Of a stretch of DNA of 64,000 nt, positions 61,082 to 64,000 are shown one piece after another. The DNA comes from Amarobacter sp964507025. Lineage in GTDB: Bacteria > Chloroflexota > Dehalococcoidia > Tepidiformales > Tepidiformaceae. How positions within the stretch are numbered: position 1 is the first letter of the stretch; each line of letters opens with the position of its first letter. Made by a program: the position numbers and the translations under genes. The stretch spans positions 336,672 to 400,671 of the forward strand of contig CAZDOK010000001.1 in NCBI GenBank assembly GCA_964507025.1. The letters are read 5' to 3'. A model generated the notes under the pieces. It worked only from the letters and a program-made list of their open reading frames with translations. It was not told the DNA's origin and searched no databases.

Positions 61082-61295
61082 AAGACAGCCAGGCCAAGCT
61101 CGGAGAGGTAAGCGACCGGGCTCACCATGGCGCAACCTCGGCATATGGGTCATGACGGTAATGGCGGTCTGCCTTACCGGGTTTGCGATGGTGACTGCGG
61201 GCCTGGCGATTGAGGAAGCCGCAGGTGCCATTCTCGCCGGTTTGGTCGCCGGGCTGCTGATCACCGTCTTCCTTCTGTTGCAGAGGCACCGGTGA
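61071..61295 (+). CDS. Putative membrane immunity protein B of cassette 3
   Basis: 74 aa. Basic N-terminus (RRQPGQARRGKRPG), then two TM helices (IWVMTVMAVCLTGFAMVTAG and AAGAILAGLVAGLLITVFLLL). CGGAGGGCC precedes the ATG. Its stop codon overlaps the point at which cassette 4 core homology begins. Confidence 0.6.
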   Translation: MDGRRQPGQARRGKRPGSPWRNLGIWVMTVMAVCLTGFAMVTAGLAIEEAAGAILAGLVAGLLITVFLLLQRHR

Positions 61296-62551
61296 CCTAT
61301 CCCGGCCCGAGCACGACGACCTATGCTTTCGACGCCTTCGGCAACCGCACCAGCATGACGAACGGGTCCGGCACGACCAGCTACACCTACGACGACGCGG
61401 ACCGCATCACCGAAGTGCAGCCGCCGAGCCCGGCTTCAGCCATCAGCTACACATGGGACGACAACGGGAACCTGACCGACCGTGGCGCAGACAGCTTTGA
61501 GTGGGACTACGAGGACCGCATGGTCGAGGCGACGGTGAACTCGGTGACGAGCACCTTCGCCTACCGGGGCGACGGCCTGCGCGACAGCCGGACGGTCGGC
61601 ATGACCACCACCACCTTCACGTGGGACATCAACGCGGGTCTGCCTGTGGTCCTCGACGATGGGAATCAGTACCTCTACGGCGCCGGGCTCTCGGCGATGA
61701 AGCAGTCGGGGGACTGGTTCTACTACCTCGCGGACGGCCTGGGCTCGACGATGGCTGTTGTCGATGCGGCCGGTGATGTCGAGAACGGCTACACCTACGA
61801 TGTCTACGGCGAGCCAACGGCCACCGGCAGCCTGGCGAACGAGTTCGACTTCGCCGGCCAGCAGACCGACGGGAGCACGGGCCTCCAGTATCTGCGCGCC
61901 AGGTACTACGACCCGGCCACGGGGGTGTTTGTCAGCCGAGACCCGCTGGCGAGTTCACCAGCCTGGCTCGAGCCCGCCTTCACATATGCAGGCGGAAGCC
62001 CCTCTGCATTCAGCGATCCGCTGGGACTCGACAGATGTGGTTGGAAAGACCCATGGGAATGCGCAAAGAACGCGGGGTCCAAGATCGGTGGGGCAACGGA
62101 GGGTGCAGCGGCGGCGGCGGCCGGTCGTCTGCAGGAAGCGACTAACGCGCTCTGGGACTTCGCCTCCGGCAAGGTACAGGACCCCCTTGTCCAGCTCTCT
62201 CTTGCCCAAGCTGCGGCCGGCCTCGCGGCGGCGCTGGCGTGTCCGGCTGCGGTTGTTTCGGGAGGGGCGGCGGCTCCAGCGTGCGCAGCGGCCATAGCCC
62301 TCGTCGGATACACCATTTGGGCGAAGCAAGAGATCATTCGCGCAAGGTATCGTGACGGGCAGTACAACGAGGCGGAGTTCGCGTGTCGGCTCTTGACGTC
62401 CGCGCCCATTCCGGTGCCGGGCGTACTTCCAGGCATCTCCATGCCACTCTGCTCGGCTGCCGGCAAACTCCAAGACCTTGCGGAGGAGGGATTGGGAAGC
62501 GGAGTCGACTCCGGAACTCCTCTCAACGAGAAATCGCTTACCGGAAGGTGA
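61292..62551 (+). CDS. Orphan Rhs cassette 4: core fragment plus membrane-type tip
   Basis: 419 codons opening at GTG with TYPGPSTTTYAFDAFGNRT, equivalent to residue 1255 of the full-length Rhs, and intact to the stop. The core ends QYLRARYYDPATGVFVS, and the tip starts near GLDRCGWKDPWEC. The tip has Ala-rich helices and the block LACPAAVVSGGAAAPAC that aligns with cassette 3. No signal peptide, so probably silent unless recombined. A two-TM gene follows. Confidence 0.82.
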   Translation: MTYPGPSTTTYAFDAFGNRTSMTNGSGTTSYTYDDADRITEVQPPSPASAISYTWDDNGNLTDRGADSFEWDYEDRMVEATVNSVTSTFAYRGDGLRDSRTVGMTTTTFTWDINAGLPVVLDDGNQYLYGAGLSAMKQSGDWFYYLADGLGSTMAVVDAAGDVENGYTYDVYGEPTATGSLANEFDFAGQQTDGSTGLQYLRARYYDPATGVFVSRDPLASSPAWLEPAFTYAGGSPSAFSDPLGLDRCGWKDPWECAKNAGSKIGGATEGAAAAAAGRLQEATNALWDFASGKVQDPLVQLSLAQAAAGLAAALACPAAVVSGGAAAPACAAAIALVGYTIWAKQEIIRARYRDGQYNEAEFACRLLTSAPIPVPGVLPGISMPLCSAAGKLQDLAEEGLGSGVDSGTPLNEKSLTGR

Positions 62552-62559
62552 TCGTTCCA

Positions 62560-62733
62560 GTGAAGGTTCGCAAGATCGTCGTTGCATATTTGCTGCTCGT
62601 TGTATCTGCAACACTCGTGCTTGTCGCCGCGCCGGCCGAACCCAGGGGGGCGTTGTTGTGGCTAGCCGGCTCAACGCTGGCTATCTGGATCTGCGTCTGG
62701 ATTCTCGGAGCCATTCGCGCGCGCCGCCGCTGA
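62560..62733 (+). CDS. Putative membrane immunity protein of cassette 4
   Basis: 57 aa with two TM helices (KIVVAYLLLVVSATLVLVAA and ALLWLAGSTLAIWICVWIL). GTG 62560 has GGAAGG upstream; a GTG at 62548 overlapping the cassette stop (GTGA) is an alternative. Family unknown. Confidence 0.6.
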   Translation: MKVRKIVVAYLLLVVSATLVLVAAPAEPRGALLWLAGSTLAIWICVWILGAIRARRR

Positions 62734-62793
62734 GTCTGCTTGCTCGGTGGGGCGACGGCACCAGTTCCGTTCCCACCGGGCCTCGGAGGAATT

Positions 62794-63003
62794 ATGCCTA
62801 TTCGCGACCGGCGGACGTCGGTTTCCTCTCGCCTCGACGCGGCGTTCTGGAGGTTGCCCTTGCCCTTTCATTACGGCTGGGTCGCCATCGTGTACCTGGC
62901 TGAAGCCATCACTGGTTCAGCCAATCCCAAGGCGTTCGAAAATGTTGCCAAGTTGCGTCGGGAACGACTCGCTTCGCGACAGGGCCCCCCTGGGACTCCG
63001 TAG
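62794..63003 (+). CDS. Small hypothetical protein in the Rhs array
   Basis: 69 aa, basic, with one hydrophobic segment (PFHYGWVAIVYLAEAITG). GGAGGAA lies 3-5 nt before the ATG, which supports translation. No Rhs tip precedes it directly; it may be an immunity gene whose toxin has been lost. Confidence 0.5.
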   Translation: MPIRDRRTSVSSRLDAAFWRLPLPFHYGWVAIVYLAEAITGSANPKAFENVAKLRRERLASRQGPPGTP

Positions 63004-63057
63004 CAGCATCCAAGATCGACCTAGGCCCTCTCCTTACCAAGTCCCGCGTCGGACCTG

Positions 63058-63107
63058 CGAACCGCCTCACAGCTGTACCGTGGACGACTCGGTATGGGTG
63101 TAGCAAC
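63058..63107 (+). repeat. Decayed Rhs scar
   Basis: About 50 bp aligning with gaps to the same core element as the scar at 50788 (CGAACCGCCTCACAGCTGT, later GTATGGGTGT and GCAAC). It lies alone between cassettes 4 and 5. Confidence 0.5.
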
Positions 63108-63186
63108 AGACCAAGGTGGTGTCCCCTCCTGGTTCAGCCGTTCTTCGAGGGCGGTCGGCTGTTGGAGGTGGAGTGGTTCAAGGCTG

Positions 63187-64000
63187 ATGGGTCTCAATCT
63201 GCTCTCTTCCGCACCCGGAGATACTTCGAAGACCAACCCGCGGGGCAAGACGACCACCTACACCTACGACAACCTCGGCCGCCTGCTGACCGAGACCGAC
63301 CCGCTCTCGAACGTCCGCTCCTACGAGTACGACCTCGCCGGCCGGCTCATCGCCCGCACCGACCCGAAGAGCCAGGAGATCGAGTACACCTACAACGACC
63401 GAAACGAGCTCACCCGCATCGACTACCCCGACACGAGCTTCGTGAGTTTCGCCTACAACGACGCAGGCGCCCGCACCCAGATGGTCGACTCAACCGGGAC
63501 CACGGCCTACGCCTTCGACGAGCTTTACCGCCTGACGAGCGTCACCTTCCCCGGCTCGCGGACGGTGAGCTACGGCTACGATGCGGCCTCGCGCCGGACG
63601 TCCATCACCTACCCCGGCGGCACCAACCAGGCGACCTACACCTACGATGCCGCCAACCGACTCACAGCTGTCACCGGCTGGGACTCGAACAGCATCCAGA
63701 ATGGGTATGATGATGCGAACCGGATGACCAGCGCGACCCTCCCCAGTGGCACCGGCATCGTCACGGCCTACACCTACGACGACGGCGACCGCCTCACCGG
63801 CATCAGCCACGTCAAGGACGGCTCGACGACCGTGGCGAGCGTCGCCTACACGCTGGACGACATCGGCAACCGCACCCAGCGGGTGGACCAGCAGGGCACG
63901 CACACCTACGCCTACGACGACCTCTACCGGCTGACCTCGGTGACGTATCCCGGCCCGAGCACGACGACCTATGCTTTCGACGCCTTCGGCAACCGCACCA
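63187..64000 (+). CDS. Rhs cassette 5, runs off the window
   Basis: 271 codons visible, open to the window end. ATG 63187 gives 14 unrelated residues (MGLNLLSSAPGDTS), then core homology from KTNPRGKTTTYTYDNLG, equivalent to residue 1021 of the full-length Rhs, with no break up to YAFDAFGNRT. It contains more core than the other cassettes. No signal peptide is seen in the 120 bp upstream. Its tip lies beyond the window. Confidence 0.8.
   Translation, partial: MGLNLLSSAPGDTSKTNPRGKTTTYTYDNLGRLLTETDPLSNVRSYEYDLAGRLIARTDPKSQEIEYTYNDRNELTRIDYPDTSFVSFAYNDAGARTQMVDSTGTTAYAFDELYRLTSVTFPGSRTVSYGYDAASRRTSITYPGGTNQATYTYDAANRLTAVTGWDSNSIQNGYDDANRMTSATLPSGTGIVTAYTYDDGDRLTGISHVKDGSTTVASVAYTLDDIGNRTQRVDQQGTHTYAYDDLYRLTSVTYPGPSTTTYAFDAFGNRT

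Noticed and set aside
50788..64000. Insertion sequence or transposon as cause of the array
   Set aside because: No transposase, terminal inverted repeats or integrase frames were seen; the repeats are all Rhs core.

Overview
The window looks like chromosomal DNA of a GC-rich, probably free-living bacterium. A set of tightly packed, often ATGA- or TGATG-overlapping housekeeping operons fills 1-50.8 kb, and an Rhs-type polymorphic-toxin locus fills 50.8-64 kb. The gene content fits a Chloroflexota member, for example a Dehalococcoidia/Tepidiformales-like lineage: three-gene type-B succinate dehydrogenase, B12-dependent class II ribonucleotide reductase with NrdR, GH57/GlgA/GlgP glycogen genes, F420/FMN split-barrel proteins, DinB proteins and many leaderless-looking genes. 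This placement is inference from gene content and base composition, not from a search.

Layout. 1-2.7 kb: end of asd, then an ABC exporter (permease, ATPase) co-transcribed with a TetR regulator. 2.8-6.6 kb: an enoyl-CoA hydratase-like gene, a pair of membrane proteins, MurJ and a PNPOx-like protein. 6.6-11.2 kb: a GH38 alpha-mannosidase, an alpha/beta hydrolase and a DUF1353 protein. 11.3-14.5 kb: TetR, cyclase-family hydrolase, F420-type split barrel, HAD hydrolase and a small membrane protein. 14.5-22 kb: thioredoxin-like protein, YabN-type methylase-MazG fusion, then the glycogen genes glgA-GH57 and glgP. 22-28 kb: HAD-argH, mdh, lepA, a RAM-domain protein and a cupin. 28-32.3 kb: unknown 452-aa protein with galU, then infC-rpmI-rplT and a terminator, then a cupin. 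32.3-36.9 kb: second ABC-2 exporter, two YggT paralogues, proC, yggS and DinB. 37-40.5 kb: the nrdR-orf-nrdJ operon under a promoter with two NrdR boxes. 40.5-50.8 kb: alcohol dehydrogenase-like gene, DUF4236-TPR protein, sdhCAB, Nudix, FTR catalytic chain, GNAT, DinB, a degenerate response regulator and a secreted CAP-domain protein.

The most interesting region is 50.8-64 kb. A full-length secreted Rhs protein (1676 aa, signal peptide, jelly-roll modules, DUF6531, YD repeats, variable C-terminal tip) and its putative DUF4279-type immunity gene are followed by at least five more Rhs pieces in the same orientation. Four of them are units made of a 3' core fragment, a different tip and one or more candidate immunity genes. 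The fifth runs off the window. Free-standing Rhs scars lie at both ends. Three tips are hydrophobic or cysteine-containing and are each followed by small two-TM proteins. One tip is a PD-(D/E)XK-type nuclease followed by a soluble protein. Two of the hydrophobic tips align without gaps over about 69 residues and look like an unnamed membrane-toxin family. The array reads as a reservoir for tip switching by homologous recombination.

A second window-wide pattern is that at least eleven genes have a TANNNT hexamer (mostly TACAAT or TACACT) ending 6-8 nt before the start codon, without a Shine-Dalgarno, which suggests widespread leaderless transcription. One YggT paralogue appears to start at AUC.
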